64,000 nt of DNA from Campylobacter concisus. GTDB lineage: Bacteria; Campylobacterota; Campylobacteria; Campylobacterales; Campylobacteraceae. The position numbers were made by a program, and so were the translations under genes. This document shows, in pieces, positions 27,136 through 37,418 of the stretch (the stretch's first letter is position 1; the number at the start of each line of letters is the position of its first letter). The notes under the pieces were generated by a model, which was not told the DNA's origin, ran no database searches, and saw nothing but the letters and a program-made list of their open reading frames with translations. The DNA lies in the NCBI RefSeq assembly GCF_003048905.1, contig NZ_PIRO01000001.1, positions 744,001 to 808,000 of the forward strand, in the 5' to 3' direction.

Positions 27136-28361
27136 GCCAGGCACCAAACCGCTTAAAACCATTTTTTGAGAATTTAGAATTTGAGCAAAATGATGGCAAG
27201 ATGATACTAAATTTTGGCCCACAGCACCCAAGCGCTCACGGACAGCTTAAGCTTGTTCTTGAACTCGATGGCGAAAAGGTCGTTCGTGCCATGCCAGAGA
27301 TTGGCTTCATGCACCGAGGCGTTGAAAAAATGGCTGAAAATATGACCTATCAGGAATTTATACCAGTGACTGACAGGGTGGATTACATCGCCTCAAGTGC
27401 TAACAACTACGCGTTTTGTGCGGCTGTAGAGAAGCTTTGTGGTATCGAAGTACCTCGCCGTGCTCAGATCATTAGAGTGATGCTTTTGGAGCTAAACCGC
27501 ATCAGCTCGCACCTTTTATTTTTAGCCACGCACGCTCTTGACGTAGGGGCTATGAGCGTCTTTTTATACGCATTTAGAGAGCGCGAATACGTCCTTGATC
27601 TTATAGAAAAATATTGTGGTGCAAGGCTAACTCATAGCTCGATAAGGATCGGTGGCGTACCGCTTGACCTGCCAGATGGTTGGTGCGAAGAGCTGCTAGA
27701 GTTTTGTGAAAAATTTCCAAAAGATATCACACTTTATGAAGATCTGCTAAGCGAAAATAGAATTTGGCAAGCAAGGCTCGTGGATGTTGGTGTCATTAGC
27801 AAAGAGCTAGCCCTTAGTAGCGGCTGCTCTGGCGTCATGCTAAGAGCAAGTGGCATCGCGCGCGACATCAGAAAAGAAGAGCCTTATCTCATCTACGACG
27901 AGTTAGAATTTATCGTGCCATACGCTAATGAGGGCGATTGCTACGCAAGATATCTACTTTACATGAAAGAGATGCGTGAGTGTGTGAAAATTTTAAAGCA
28001 GTGTGTTAGCAAGTATCAGACCAGCAACCCTGCCATCATCGCTGACGCACCAGAATATGTGAGTGCTTCAAAAGAGCAGATCATGACTCAAAACTACTCA
28101 CTAATGCAGCATTTTGTGCTAATAACTCAGGGGCTAAAACCCCCAAAAGGCGAAATTTACTTCGCTAGCGAGTCGCCAAAGGGCGAGCTAGGAATTTATA
28201 TAAACTCAGATGGCAGCGCAAGCCCATATCGCCTAAAAATTCGCACGCCAAGCTTTTGGCACTGTGCTATTTACGAAGATTTATTAGTAGGTCAGTACGT
28301 CGCTGATGTCGCTACGATAATTGGTAGCACAAATATCATCTTAGGTGAGGTCGATAGATGA
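27132..28361 (+). CDS. nuoD: Complex I subunit NuoD
   Basis: This is the 49-kDa quinone-site subunit, 409 residues. It shows NFGPQHPSAHGQLKL, GFMHRGVEKMAE and the C-terminal ending EVDR expected for the family, which is related to the NiFe hydrogenase large subunit. It starts with TTG inside the nuoC stop (TTGA), so the two are translationally coupled. Confidence 0.95.
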   Translation: MSQAPNRLKPFFENLEFEQNDGKMILNFGPQHPSAHGQLKLVLELDGEKVVRAMPEIGFMHRGVEKMAENMTYQEFIPVTDRVDYIASSANNYAFCAAVEKLCGIEVPRRAQIIRVMLLELNRISSHLLFLATHALDVGAMSVFLYAFREREYVLDLIEKYCGARLTHSSIRIGGVPLDLPDGWCEELLEFCEKFPKDITLYEDLLSENRIWQARLVDVGVISKELALSSGCSGVMLRASGIARDIRKEEPYLIYDELEFIVPYANEGDCYARYLLYMKEMRECVKILKQCVSKYQTSNPAIIADAPEYVSASKEQIMTQNYSLMQHFVLITQGLKPPKGEIYFASESPKGELGIYINSDGSASPYRLKIRTPSFWHCAIYEDLLVGQYVADVATIIGSTNIILGEVDR

Positions 28362-28588
28362 GAAGGGTCGATCTTAGGCACTTAAAGAGTGAGTTTTTGA
28401 GCGCTCTTGGACAGCAGATAAAGGCTGGCGAGGCTGGCGAAGTGATTATATTTTTATTTGAGATAGGCGATTTTAGCGGCGTGACAAAGGCTGTAAATTT
28501 AGCCTATAATCTAAACTGCGAAGTGATGAACTCGCTTAAATTTAACCAAGTTGATTGGTTATTAACCATAAAAAAGGGCAAGATATGA
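28358..28588 (+). CDS. Small campylobacterial complex I protein in place of NuoE
   Basis: This 76-residue protein sits where nuoE would be. It has no cysteines for the NuoE 2Fe-2S cluster. The equivalent in C. jejuni is Cj1575c. In Campylobacterota the NADH module is replaced by two small proteins, and complex I there is thought to take electrons from flavodoxin, not from NADH. It overlaps nuoD by 4 bp and ends 4 bases into the next gene. Confidence 0.85.
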   Translation: MRRVDLRHLKSEFLSALGQQIKAGEAGEVIIFLFEIGDFSGVTKAVNLAYNLNCEVMNSLKFNQVDWLLTIKKGKI

Positions 28589-29295
28589 AATTTAATGATT
28601 TAATAGCAGGTAAAAGCTTAAGCATCGCAAATTTACTAAGCTTGAGCGATAAAAATTTAGCAAAAAAGATAAAAGAGCACGAGTTTAAGTACATCTCTTG
28701 CATCGAAGATAGCGAGCTTGGCGGCGAAAATTTAATCCGCTGCGAAATAGGCTCAATAAGCTACGTCTTGGCTCTTCTTTGCAAATACGCAAATTTATCT
28801 TGCGATGAGTTTTTTAGCGAGCTTGATGATGGGCTGATAAGCGGCGAGTGCAATGTTGGAGAAGAGGAATTTGAAGAGCTTGGCGAGTGGATAAAGGACG
28901 TTAAAAACATCATTATTGATGATTCATTTTTTACTCATCCAGATAAAGATGCGATCTTTTGGCTACTTGAAATTTTAGGCAAAAATGTCGTTTTAGCTGG
29001 TGGTTGCAGGAAAGAATTTAGTGATTATCACAAAATAGACGAGCTAAAAGAGCTTGAAAATTTTGACGGAGCAGTCGTTTATCTAAACAAAAACGCAAGC
29101 GATGAGATCGTGGGCGGCGTACAATTTGGTATCGTAGCAAAGGCAAAAGATGGCGATATGCTAGAGCTTAAAGCAAAAGATTTTAGCGTGAAGGCAAAAT
29201 TTAAACTAGATCATTCGCTAAAAGGCACAGTTGCGATATTTGGCGCAAAAGAATTTGATGGATACGCATTTAAGCAAATAGTAGTTAGTAAATGA
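28585..29295 (+). CDS. Campylobacterial complex I protein in place of NuoF
   Basis: This 236-residue protein occupies the position of nuoF but has none of the FMN or NADH-binding motifs. It corresponds to C. jejuni Cj1574c, whose loss impairs complex I and which is thought to be part of a flavodoxin docking module. The frame is open from 28555, but I take the ATG at 28585 (MKFNDLIAGKS), with GGGCAAG upstream. The protein is acidic, with scattered cysteines that form no classical cluster motif. The last 4 bp overlap nuoG. Confidence 0.82.
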   Translation: MKFNDLIAGKSLSIANLLSLSDKNLAKKIKEHEFKYISCIEDSELGGENLIRCEIGSISYVLALLCKYANLSCDEFFSELDDGLISGECNVGEEEFEELGEWIKDVKNIIIDDSFFTHPDKDAIFWLLEILGKNVVLAGGCRKEFSDYHKIDELKELENFDGAVVYLNKNASDEIVGGVQFGIVAKAKDGDMLELKAKDFSVKAKFKLDHSLKGTVAIFGAKEFDGYAFKQIVVSK

Positions 29296-31592
29296 AAATA
29301 AGCATAAATGATCAAATTTTAGAAGCAGATGAGGGCGAGAGCATCCTAAATATCGCAAGAGCAAATGGAATTTATATCCCAGCTCTTTGCTATCTTAACG
29401 ACTGCTCACCAACTCTTGCTTGTAGGCTTTGCATGGTCGAGGCAAATGGCAAAGTGGTCTATAGCTGCAACGCCAAAGCCAAAGAGGATATGCAAATTTA
29501 TACAAATACGCCAGAAATCGCTGCCGAGCGAAATGCGATCATGCAGACTTACTGCGTAAATCATCCGATTCAATGTGGCGTTTGTGACAAAAGCGGCGAA
29601 TGTGAACTACAAAATTTAACCACGCATCTAAAGGTAAATGAACAAAAATTTGCCATCGTTGACACGCACAAACCACATAAAAAATGGGGGCTAATCAACT
29701 ACGATCCAGCTCTTTGCATAGTCTGCGAAAGATGTGTCACTGTTTGTAAGGATAGAATCGGAGAGAGTGCACTAAAGACCGTACCAAGGGGCGTTGAGGT
29801 GCCAAAAGAGCTAAAAGAGAGTATACCAAAAGATGCCTATGCAGTTTTTAGCAAGATGCAAAAAAGCCTAATAGGTCCAAGCGTGGGCGAGAGTCTTGAC
29901 TGCTCATTTTGTGGCGAGTGTATCAGCGTTTGCCCTACTGGAGCACTTATTAGTTCGCATTTTCAATATAGCACAAATATCTGGGAGCTAAACCCTATCC
30001 CAGCAGCAAATCCACATCAAAGCGACTGCGAGCTAATTTACTATGACGTAAAAGAAAAGAGCGCTAGCGACAGAAGTAAGCAAATTTACCGCGTCAGCAA
30101 TGATTTTACATTTGGCGAAATAAGTGGAGCAGCTAGGTTTGGCTATGACTTTCACAACGAGCTTGCCTGTAAGAATGAAGAGAAATTTGAAAAGATTGTT
30201 TTAAATATTAAAAATGGCACGATCAAAAATATAAAATTTAATAGCTTCATCACGAACGAAGAAGCCCTTATTTTAGAGCGTTTAAGAGAGAAATTTGATC
30301 TAAATCTAATAAACAATGAGGCGCTAAATTATCAAAAATTTTTAAATAAATTTAGCGAATTTAGCGGGCTTAGCTCATATAACGCAGACTTTGAAGATAT
30401 TAAAAATAGCGATTTTATCATCAGTGCTGGTAGTTTTTTAAGACACGAAAGCCCAGTGACAAGCTTTAAGTTAAATAACGCTTTAAAAATGAATAAAGCA
30501 GCTGGAATTTACTTTCATCACATAGCCGATGAGATCGTTAAAAAATATTCTAAAAATTTTATCTATGTAGCGCATGAAGCTGGAAAATTAGAGCAAATTT
30601 TACTCTTTGTGCTTAAAAACTGGGGCGAAAATTTACCTAGCGCACTTACATCAAAACTTGAAAATTTTGATGAAAATTTTGGCTTAGATGTACCAGCTTT
30701 AAGCGAGGGCAAAAGCAAATTTACGCTCATTTTAGGAAGCGATTTTTACGCTCATGAAAATGCGAATTTACTAGCAGCACTTACTGGAGTGATCGCAAGA
30801 GCTACGCCTTTTCGTGTGATGCTAATACCACCACGCACAAACTCACTTGGCGTTGCTAAAATTTGCACTCTTACAAGAGAGAAAAAGCCTGGCAAGACGC
30901 TTGGCTATAACGAAAATGGCGATTATAAATTTAGCATTTTTGAAGGTGACATCGATGCTAGCGCGCTAAATCAGCAAGAAGGCACATTTACAAGCATAAA
31001 TAACGCCCTAGTACCAACAAATGTGGCGATACCGCACAAAGGTTATTTTCTAAACGATATTGCAAACGCACTTGGACTAATGGCTAAAGATACGATTGAT
31101 TACACGCCAAATTTACCAAAAGAAAAGGGTTATAGAGGCATTAAATTTGATGATTTAGAAAATTTTTACGCAAACGACGGCACAAGTCACAGAGGTTATA
31201 AACTAGAAATTTCAAATTTCACGCCAAATAATGATATAGAGCCACTTTTAAAAGATAGCAAGAGCATAAATTTAAAAGACGATGAGGCACTTATAAGTCT
31301 TGCAAATCCTATAAATTTGCCATCATTTTTTACAAACTATGCCACACAAACAGCCAAAAGAGCGAAGCTTTATGCAAGTAGCGAATTTATGGCTAAATTT
31401 GAAATTTCACAAAATGAAGCGATTATTTTAGAAAAAGATGGGCACAAGCTTGCCATTTGCGTAGAGCTTGATAGCGAACTTGGCGGAGTCGCTGCGTATT
31501 TAGGTGATTATGACGATAAGCTTGATGTGGGGGTTATATTTAATGGCAAAAGCTACGCCGTAGTTAAAATTATAAAGGCAAAAGATGAGTGA
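29292..31592 (+). CDS. nuoG: Complex I subunit NuoG
   Basis: This is the 75-kDa iron-sulfur subunit, 766 residues. The N-terminal 2Fe-2S domain has CYLNDCSP...CRLC. It is followed by HPIQCGVCDKSGECELQN and two 4Fe-4S motifs (CIVCERCVTVC and CSFCGECISVCPTGA). The C-terminal molybdopterin-like domain is degenerate, as in other Campylobacter. It overlaps nuoH by 8 bp. Confidence 0.93.
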   Translation: MKISINDQILEADEGESILNIARANGIYIPALCYLNDCSPTLACRLCMVEANGKVVYSCNAKAKEDMQIYTNTPEIAAERNAIMQTYCVNHPIQCGVCDKSGECELQNLTTHLKVNEQKFAIVDTHKPHKKWGLINYDPALCIVCERCVTVCKDRIGESALKTVPRGVEVPKELKESIPKDAYAVFSKMQKSLIGPSVGESLDCSFCGECISVCPTGALISSHFQYSTNIWELNPIPAANPHQSDCELIYYDVKEKSASDRSKQIYRVSNDFTFGEISGAARFGYDFHNELACKNEEKFEKIVLNIKNGTIKNIKFNSFITNEEALILERLREKFDLNLINNEALNYQKFLNKFSEFSGLSSYNADFEDIKNSDFIISAGSFLRHESPVTSFKLNNALKMNKAAGIYFHHIADEIVKKYSKNFIYVAHEAGKLEQILLFVLKNWGENLPSALTSKLENFDENFGLDVPALSEGKSKFTLILGSDFYAHENANLLAALTGVIARATPFRVMLIPPRTNSLGVAKICTLTREKKPGKTLGYNENGDYKFSIFEGDIDASALNQQEGTFTSINNALVPTNVAIPHKGYFLNDIANALGLMAKDTIDYTPNLPKEKGYRGIKFDDLENFYANDGTSHRGYKLEISNFTPNNDIEPLLKDSKSINLKDDEALISLANPINLPSFFTNYATQTAKRAKLYASSEFMAKFEISQNEAIILEKDGHKLAICVELDSELGGVAAYLGDYDDKLDVGVIFNGKSYAVVKIIKAKDE

Positions 31593-32580
31593 AACACTAT
31601 TTTTTGTGCTAAGCACTATCGTTAAAGCCGTGGTCATCTTAGCCGTCATGGCAAGCCTTGCAGGGCTTGCAACTTATGCTGAGAGAAAGGTACTAGCCTA
31701 CATGCAGCGCCGCGTGGGGCCTGATATGGTAGGGCCAGCTGGAATTTTACAGATAGTAGCTGACATGATAAAACTCTTTACAAAAGAGGACATCGTGCCA
31801 GCAAATACGAATAAATTTATCTTTTTAATAGCTCCACTAATATCAGCCATTGCCGCCTTTGCAGCGCTTGCACCTGTACCATTTTTGCCTGAGTTTGAAA
31901 TTTTTGGGCATACATTACGTCCGATTCTCTCAGATATTAATGTTGGTATTTTATACATCGCTGGTGTTGCTTCAGTTTGCGTTTTCTCTCCACTTGCAGC
32001 AGGTCTTGCTAGCTATAATAAATTTGCACTAATTAGCGCAGCTCGTGCGGTCGTTTCGCTTCTTAGTTTTGAAATAGTCGCTGGCATGGCTCTTTTAAGC
32101 GTCGTAATGGTAACTAGTTCGCTATCACTTGTGGATATAAACAACTATCAAAAAGGAATTTTTGGCTGGCTTATATTCAAGCAGCCCCTTGCCTTTTTAC
32201 TCTTTTTAATAGCAAGCTTCGTGGAGTGCAACAGAACGCCATTTTGCTTAACAGAAAACGAAACAGAGATAGTAGCAGGCTATGGCACCGAGTATAGCGG
32301 CATGAGATGGGCGATGTTTTTCATCGGCGAATACACAAATATGATCGCTGCTAGCATCATCATTACGATTTTATTTTTAGGTGGATTTAACGAATTTTTA
32401 TTTATCCCAGGTGCTTTGATGATCATCTTAAAATCAAGCATTGTCTTTTTCTTTTTTCTTTGGGTAAGGGCTTCATGGGCACATTTAAGAGTTGATCAGT
32501 TAAGTGCATTTTGCTGGAAAATTTTGCTTCCGCTTGGAATTTTAAATATCGTAATCACTGGCTTTATGCTACTAATCTAA
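31585..32580 (+). CDS. nuoH: Complex I subunit NuoH
   Basis: This 331-residue inner-membrane subunit has eight helices and contributes to the quinone chamber. Its signatures are AERKVLAYMQRRVGP near the N-terminus and ECNRTPFCLTENETEIVAGY in the middle. Confidence 0.95.
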   Translation: MSETLFFVLSTIVKAVVILAVMASLAGLATYAERKVLAYMQRRVGPDMVGPAGILQIVADMIKLFTKEDIVPANTNKFIFLIAPLISAIAAFAALAPVPFLPEFEIFGHTLRPILSDINVGILYIAGVASVCVFSPLAAGLASYNKFALISAARAVVSLLSFEIVAGMALLSVVMVTSSLSLVDINNYQKGIFGWLIFKQPLAFLLFLIASFVECNRTPFCLTENETEIVAGYGTEYSGMRWAMFFIGEYTNMIAASIIITILFLGGFNEFLFIPGALMIILKSSIVFFFFLWVRASWAHLRVDQLSAFCWKILLPLGILNIVITGFMLLI

Positions 32581-32588
32581 GGCGAAAA

Positions 32589-33206
32589 ATGAGTGAGAAA
32601 AAATATATTTTAATAGATGAAAAGTTAAAGCCAAAGAGTGCGTTTGATAAATTTAAGCATTTCATCGCTGTCACATTTAAGCCTGATCTTTTGATCGGAC
32701 TAAAAGTCACGATAAAGCAGATGCTCTTTAGCAAGTCACATACTTTAAAATACCCTATGCAAAAGATGGAGCTAAACGCTAGATATAGGGGTATTCACAA
32801 GCTTTTAAAATTTGTTGAAAGTGAAAATGAACGTTGCATTGGATGCGGGCTATGTGAGAAAATTTGCGTTAGCAACTGCATTTCGATGAAAACTTCACTA
32901 TGCGAAGATGGCCGCAAAAAAGTCGCAAGCTACTCGATAAATTTAAGTAGATGCGTGTATTGTGGATTTTGCGCTGATGTTTGCCCTGAGCTCGCGATAG
33001 TCTGCGGACAAGAGTACGAAGTTACTAGCGAGAGTAGGATTATATTTGGCACAAAAGATGAATTTTTGACAAAGGATAAATTTTTAAAAGATCAAAGCGA
33101 GTTTGAAGGCTATGGCGCACTTCCTAAAAATGCTGACAGCTTAATCAAAAAGACGCCAAATGCATTTATAAGCGAAAATGAAAATGAGACAAAAAGTGAT
33201 GAGTAG
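32589..33206 (+). CDS. nuoI: Complex I subunit NuoI
   Basis: This is a 205-residue ferredoxin-like subunit with two 4Fe-4S clusters, CIGCGLCEKIC and CVYCGFCADVCP. The frame is open from 32511 inside nuoH, but the ATG at 32589 (MSEKKYILIDE) fits the family and has a GGCG/AAAA spacer after the nuoH stop. It passes electrons from NuoG to NuoB. Confidence 0.94.
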   Translation: MSEKKYILIDEKLKPKSAFDKFKHFIAVTFKPDLLIGLKVTIKQMLFSKSHTLKYPMQKMELNARYRGIHKLLKFVESENERCIGCGLCEKICVSNCISMKTSLCEDGRKKVASYSINLSRCVYCGFCADVCPELAIVCGQEYEVTSESRIIFGTKDEFLTKDKFLKDQSEFEGYGALPKNADSLIKKTPNAFISENENETKSDE

Positions 33207-33229
33207 TATAAATTTTAAAAGGTCAAAAG

Positions 33230-33766
33230 ATGTATGAGAGTTTTGCATTTTATCTTTTTAGTGCCTTGGTTTTAGTTAGCTTTTCTTTTAGCGTATTTTG
33301 TAAAAACGCACTAAATGCAGTCTCTGCGCTAGCTGCTGGCATGGTATTTATCTCGGCTATATTTTTCTTACTTGGAGCGGAATTTCTAGGCGTAGTGCAG
33401 ATAATAGTCTACACAGGTGCTGTGGTCGTTTTATATGCATTTGCAATGATGTTTTTTGATAGTAGCAAAGAGTGTGAGCCAAAAAGTAGCAAAAAAGCAA
33501 AGATCACCATCTATCTTTTAAATAGTTTCATAGCACTTCTTTTGATATTTATATTTTTAGCACCTCTTTATGGTACAAAATTTGATGGATTAAGTCCCAT
33601 TGCTAGCGAGCTTGGCAATATCGAGGCTATTGGAATTTTGCTTTTTAGCAAGTATTTAATCGCTTTTGAGATGTGTGCTGTAATGCTTCTTGTGGCAATG
33701 GTTGCTGGCATCATCTTGATACACAAAGATATGAATAGCCAAAGCAGCCTAGAGGAGATGATATGA
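33230..33766 (+). CDS. nuoJ: Complex I subunit NuoJ
   Basis: This 178-residue membrane subunit has five helices and the family segment AEFLGVVQIIVYTGAVVVLYAFAMM. It overlaps nuoK by 4 bp. Confidence 0.94.
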   Translation: MYESFAFYLFSALVLVSFSFSVFCKNALNAVSALAAGMVFISAIFFLLGAEFLGVVQIIVYTGAVVVLYAFAMMFFDSSKECEPKSSKKAKITIYLLNSFIALLLIFIFLAPLYGTKFDGLSPIASELGNIEAIGILLFSKYLIAFEMCAVMLLVAMVAGIILIHKDMNSQSSLEEMI

Positions 33767-34065
33767 TAGGTCTTACACATTACCTCATCCTAGCAAGCCT
33801 AGTCTTTGTCATAGGGCTAATTGGCATAATGCGAAGAAGAAATTTGATCATGCTATTTTTTTCAAGTGAAATTTTACTAAACTCGGCAAATATCGCACTT
33901 GCTGCCATTTCAAAATACCACTTTGATCTAACTGGACAAATAGTTGCATTTTTTATAGTTGCCATCGCGGCTAGCGAGGTCGCCGTGGGACTTGGCTTAC
34001 TCGTGCTTTGGTACAAAAAGACTGGCAGCATTAGCCTAGAGTCGATGACAAATATGAAAGGCTAA
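33763..34065 (+). CDS. nuoK: Complex I subunit NuoK
   Basis: This 100-residue subunit has three helices, with the two conserved membrane glutamates in SSEILLNSANIAL and AASEVAVGLGLLVL, which lie on the proton path. Confidence 0.95.
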   Translation: MIGLTHYLILASLVFVIGLIGIMRRRNLIMLFFSSEILLNSANIALAAISKYHFDLTGQIVAFFIVAIAASEVAVGLGLLVLWYKKTGSISLESMTNMKG

Positions 34066-34068
34066 GAG

Positions 34069-35907
34069 ATGATTTTATTTTGCATTTCACTATTTTTTCC
34101 ACTTCTTAGCTTTATCGTCTCTGGACTCTTTTCACATAATAGTAAAAATTTTTTACTTGGTATCTTTTGCTCACTTTTAATGATAATTAGTACAACCGCC
34201 TCGCTCATGCTAACAGCTAGCCTTGGCATAGATGAACCATTAAATTTATCACTAAAAGAATTTATAAATTTTGGCGGTCTGGATTTAAATTTTGGCTTCT
34301 ATCTTGACGCCATTAGCCTTGTTATGCTTAGCACCGTTGGTATCGTAGCAAGTATCGTGCATATCTACTCGGTTGGCTACATGAGAGATGATGCAAGCTT
34401 TAACCGCTTTTTTAGCTACTTGGGGCTCTTTGTCTTTTGCATGAACGTCCTTGTCTCAAGCGATAACTTTATAGGGCTATTTATCGGCTGGGAGGGCGTT
34501 GGACTTTGCTCGTGGCTACTCATTGGCTTTTGGTATAAAAAGCCTAGCGCAAACGTCGCTGCAAACGAAGCCTTTATAATGAATAGGGTCGCTGATCTAG
34601 CCATGCTTGTTGGCATTTTTTATATATTTTATAGCTTTGGCTCACTTAAATTTAGCGAGGTTTTTAACGCTAGAAGCGACTTTTCTGGGCTAAATTTAGG
34701 CATCATCGCCACACTTCTTTTTATAGGCGCCATGGGTAAAAGTGCACAGTTTCCATTTCACACTTGGCTTGCAAACGCTATGGAGGGGCCAACTCCAGTT
34801 TCTGCACTCATTCACGCTGCGACCATGGTAACGGCTGGCGTTTATCTAGTCATACGCGCGAATTTCATCTTTGTAAACGTGCCTGAAGTTTCGCACTTTA
34901 TAGCCTACCTTGGCACATTTGTAGCGATATTTGCCGCAAGCATCGCACTTGTGCATAACGACCTTAAAAAAATAGTCGCCTACTCGACGCTTTCGCAGCT
35001 TGGTTATATGTTCGTAGCTGCTGGCCTTGGCGCTTATAAGATCGCGCTTTTTCACCTTGTCACGCATGCATTTTTCAAATCACTTCTATTTTTATGCGCT
35101 GGCAACGTCATGCACGCGATGAATGATGAGCTAAATATCAAAAAAATGGGCGGACTTTATAAATTTATGAAGCCAACGGCACTTCTTTCTATCATCGCAA
35201 GCTGCGCACTAGCTGGCTTTTATCCATTTGCTGGGTTTTTCTCGAAGGATAAAATTTTAGAGGTTGCGTTTAGCGAGAATCAAATTTTGTGGGCTATTTT
35301 GCTATTTGGTGCAATGCTTACGGCATTTTATAGCTTTAGGCTCGTTATGCTTGTATTTTTTGCAAAACCAAAGAGCGAGAAACATGTGCATGAAGCTAAA
35401 AATTACATGCTAGCTGGCATGGCAGCACTTGGTGTGCTCTCTATCATTAGCGGCTTTTTTTGGAGCAACTTTAGTGGATTTTTAGAAAAAAGCTTAAAAG
35501 ATTTTTCACTAAATTTATCTCATGGCAGCGAAATTTTTTTACTTATTTTAACACTTAGTCTAGTGCTAGCAAGCGCTGGCTTTGCAGTATTTGCTTATAA
35601 AAAAGAAATTTTTAAAGAGAGTGTTTGTAAGAGCAGAATTTATAAAATTTTACAAAATGCCTACTTTATCCCAAAATTTTATGAGAAATTTTTTATAAAT
35701 GACTACACAAGGCTATCTCAAAATTGCAAAAAATTTGACGAGATGATAATCGATAAAAGCGTCGATCTAGTCGCACTTGCCTTTACTAAATTTGCATATT
35801 TAGCAAACAAAATGCAAAGCGGCGACTTAAGCATCATGCTTAGGTTTATGGTTGCAGGATTTGCCTTGCTTTTAAGCTTTATATTTTTATTAAACGGAGC
35901 CAAATAA
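34069..35907 (+). CDS. nuoL: Complex I subunit NuoL
   Basis: This is a 612-residue antiporter-like proton-pumping subunit. It shows GWEGVGLCSWLLIGFW, the lysine-bearing helix GKSAQFPFHTWL and AMEGPTPVSALIHAATMVTAG, and a C-terminal lateral helix. It has full length for the family and abuts nuoM. Confidence 0.95.
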   Translation: MILFCISLFFPLLSFIVSGLFSHNSKNFLLGIFCSLLMIISTTASLMLTASLGIDEPLNLSLKEFINFGGLDLNFGFYLDAISLVMLSTVGIVASIVHIYSVGYMRDDASFNRFFSYLGLFVFCMNVLVSSDNFIGLFIGWEGVGLCSWLLIGFWYKKPSANVAANEAFIMNRVADLAMLVGIFYIFYSFGSLKFSEVFNARSDFSGLNLGIIATLLFIGAMGKSAQFPFHTWLANAMEGPTPVSALIHAATMVTAGVYLVIRANFIFVNVPEVSHFIAYLGTFVAIFAASIALVHNDLKKIVAYSTLSQLGYMFVAAGLGAYKIALFHLVTHAFFKSLLFLCAGNVMHAMNDELNIKKMGGLYKFMKPTALLSIIASCALAGFYPFAGFFSKDKILEVAFSENQILWAILLFGAMLTAFYSFRLVMLVFFAKPKSEKHVHEAKNYMLAGMAALGVLSIISGFFWSNFSGFLEKSLKDFSLNLSHGSEIFLLILTLSLVLASAGFAVFAYKKEIFKESVCKSRIYKILQNAYFIPKFYEKFFINDYTRLSQNCKKFDEMIIDKSVDLVALAFTKFAYLANKMQSGDLSIMLRFMVAGFALLLSFIFLLNGAK

Positions 35908-37418
35908 TGCTAAATGTCATCATATTTTTCCCTGCCATTAGTGCTATGCTTGGCTTCTTGATAGAAAATAAAAGTATCAAATTTTACGGAGCAAGCATCG
36001 CTCTTATTGAGCTTTTGTTAGCCATTTTTATCTGTTTTAATGTTGATTTTAAAGGCTATGAGTTCGTGCTCATGCATCAAGTCCCGCTCATACCAAGCCT
36101 AAATATCAGCTATTTTGTCGGCATCGATACCATTTCGCTAACACTTATCGTACTTAGTGCATTTATGAGCTTCATCTCTATCGCCGCACTTAGTGATGAT
36201 GGAAATTTAAAGCATCTAATTATTAGCGTGTTATTTTTAGAGAGCACGATGATGGGCGTCTTTAGCGCACTTGATATGATCTTGTTTTATAGCTTTTGGG
36301 AGCTTAGCCTCATACCGCTTCTTTACATCATCGGCGCATTTGGCAGTAAAAATAGAATTTACGCTGCGATTAAATTTTTCATCTATACATTTTTGGGCTC
36401 TGTCTTTATGCTAGTAGCGATCATCTTTATCGGCTATTTGTGCTATCAAAAAAGTGGCGTCTTTAGTTTTAGCTTGCTTGACTGGTATAAGCTTGGCATC
36501 GGAGAAAATGCTCAAATTTGGCTATTTTTAGCATTTTTCTTTGCTTTTGGCGTGAAAACTCCATTATTTCCATTTCACACGTGGCTACCTTACGCGCACG
36601 GACAGGCTCCGACTATCGGCTCAGTTTTGCTTGCTAGCGTGCTTTTAAAGATGGGCACTTACGGCTTTGTGAGATTTTCACTCCCACTTTTTCCAGACGC
36701 GAGCCTACTTTTAAGTGGCTTTGTCTGCGTCATAGCCATCATTATGATCATCTACGCAGCCCTCGTTGCCTACGCACAAAGCGACATGAAGCAAGTGATC
36801 GCTTATAGCTCCATTTCACACATGGGCGTCATCATGCTTGGCATTTTTTCACTAAATTTAATAGGCCTTGGTGGCTCAATATTTTTGATGATAAGCCACG
36901 GCATCGTTAGTGGCGCTTTGTTCTTGCTAGTTGGCGTCATCTACGAAAGAGCTCACACAAAAGAAATTTGCGAATTTGGCGGCCTTGCTAAGGTGATGCC
37001 AAAATACGCACTCATATTTTTTATAGCAACGCTTGCAAGTATCGGCCTGCCACTAACTATTGGCTTTGTGGGCGAGTTTTTGAGCTTACTTGGCGTATTT
37101 AAGCTAAATAAGCTCTTTGCGCTACTTGGTGGCTTTAGCATCATCGTGGGTGCTGTTTATATGCTAGTGCTTTATAAAAGGGTCTTTTTTGGCGAGTGTA
37201 AGGAGAAAAATTTAAGCCTAAAGGATCTAAATTTTAAAGAGTTAGCCACTCTTGTGCCACTTTGTTTGCTCATAATCATTCTTGGCATCGCACCAAATTT
37301 GATACTAAAACCGCTTGAGCCAAGCGTACAAAATATCATAAATAAAATGCAAACTAGAGCCGTAAATAGCGATACAAAGGATAAAATTTTATCTTTAAAT
37401 GGCGGGAGCAAACTATGA
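35907..37418 (+). CDS. nuoM: Complex I subunit NuoM
   Basis: This 503-residue antiporter-like proton-pumping subunit has FYSFWELSLIPLLYIIG, FGVKTPLFPFHTWLP and HGQAPTIGSVLLASVLLKMG. All channel motifs are present. It overlaps nuoN by 4 bp. Confidence 0.95.
   Translation: MLNVIIFFPAISAMLGFLIENKSIKFYGASIALIELLLAIFICFNVDFKGYEFVLMHQVPLIPSLNISYFVGIDTISLTLIVLSAFMSFISIAALSDDGNLKHLIISVLFLESTMMGVFSALDMILFYSFWELSLIPLLYIIGAFGSKNRIYAAIKFFIYTFLGSVFMLVAIIFIGYLCYQKSGVFSFSLLDWYKLGIGENAQIWLFLAFFFAFGVKTPLFPFHTWLPYAHGQAPTIGSVLLASVLLKMGTYGFVRFSLPLFPDASLLLSGFVCVIAIIMIIYAALVAYAQSDMKQVIAYSSISHMGVIMLGIFSLNLIGLGGSIFLMISHGIVSGALFLLVGVIYERAHTKEICEFGGLAKVMPKYALIFFIATLASIGLPLTIGFVGEFLSLLGVFKLNKLFALLGGFSIIVGAVYMLVLYKRVFFGECKEKNLSLKDLNFKELATLVPLCLLIIILGIAPNLILKPLEPSVQNIINKMQTRAVNSDTKDKILSLNGGSKL

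Noticed and set aside
28358-29295. Missing nuoE and nuoF as an anomaly
   Set aside because: Replacement by two small proteins is the normal state in Campylobacter and is already described.
30000-31592. Shortened NuoG C-terminal domain as a defect
   Set aside because: Variable NuoG length is usual in this group, and all iron-sulfur motifs are present.
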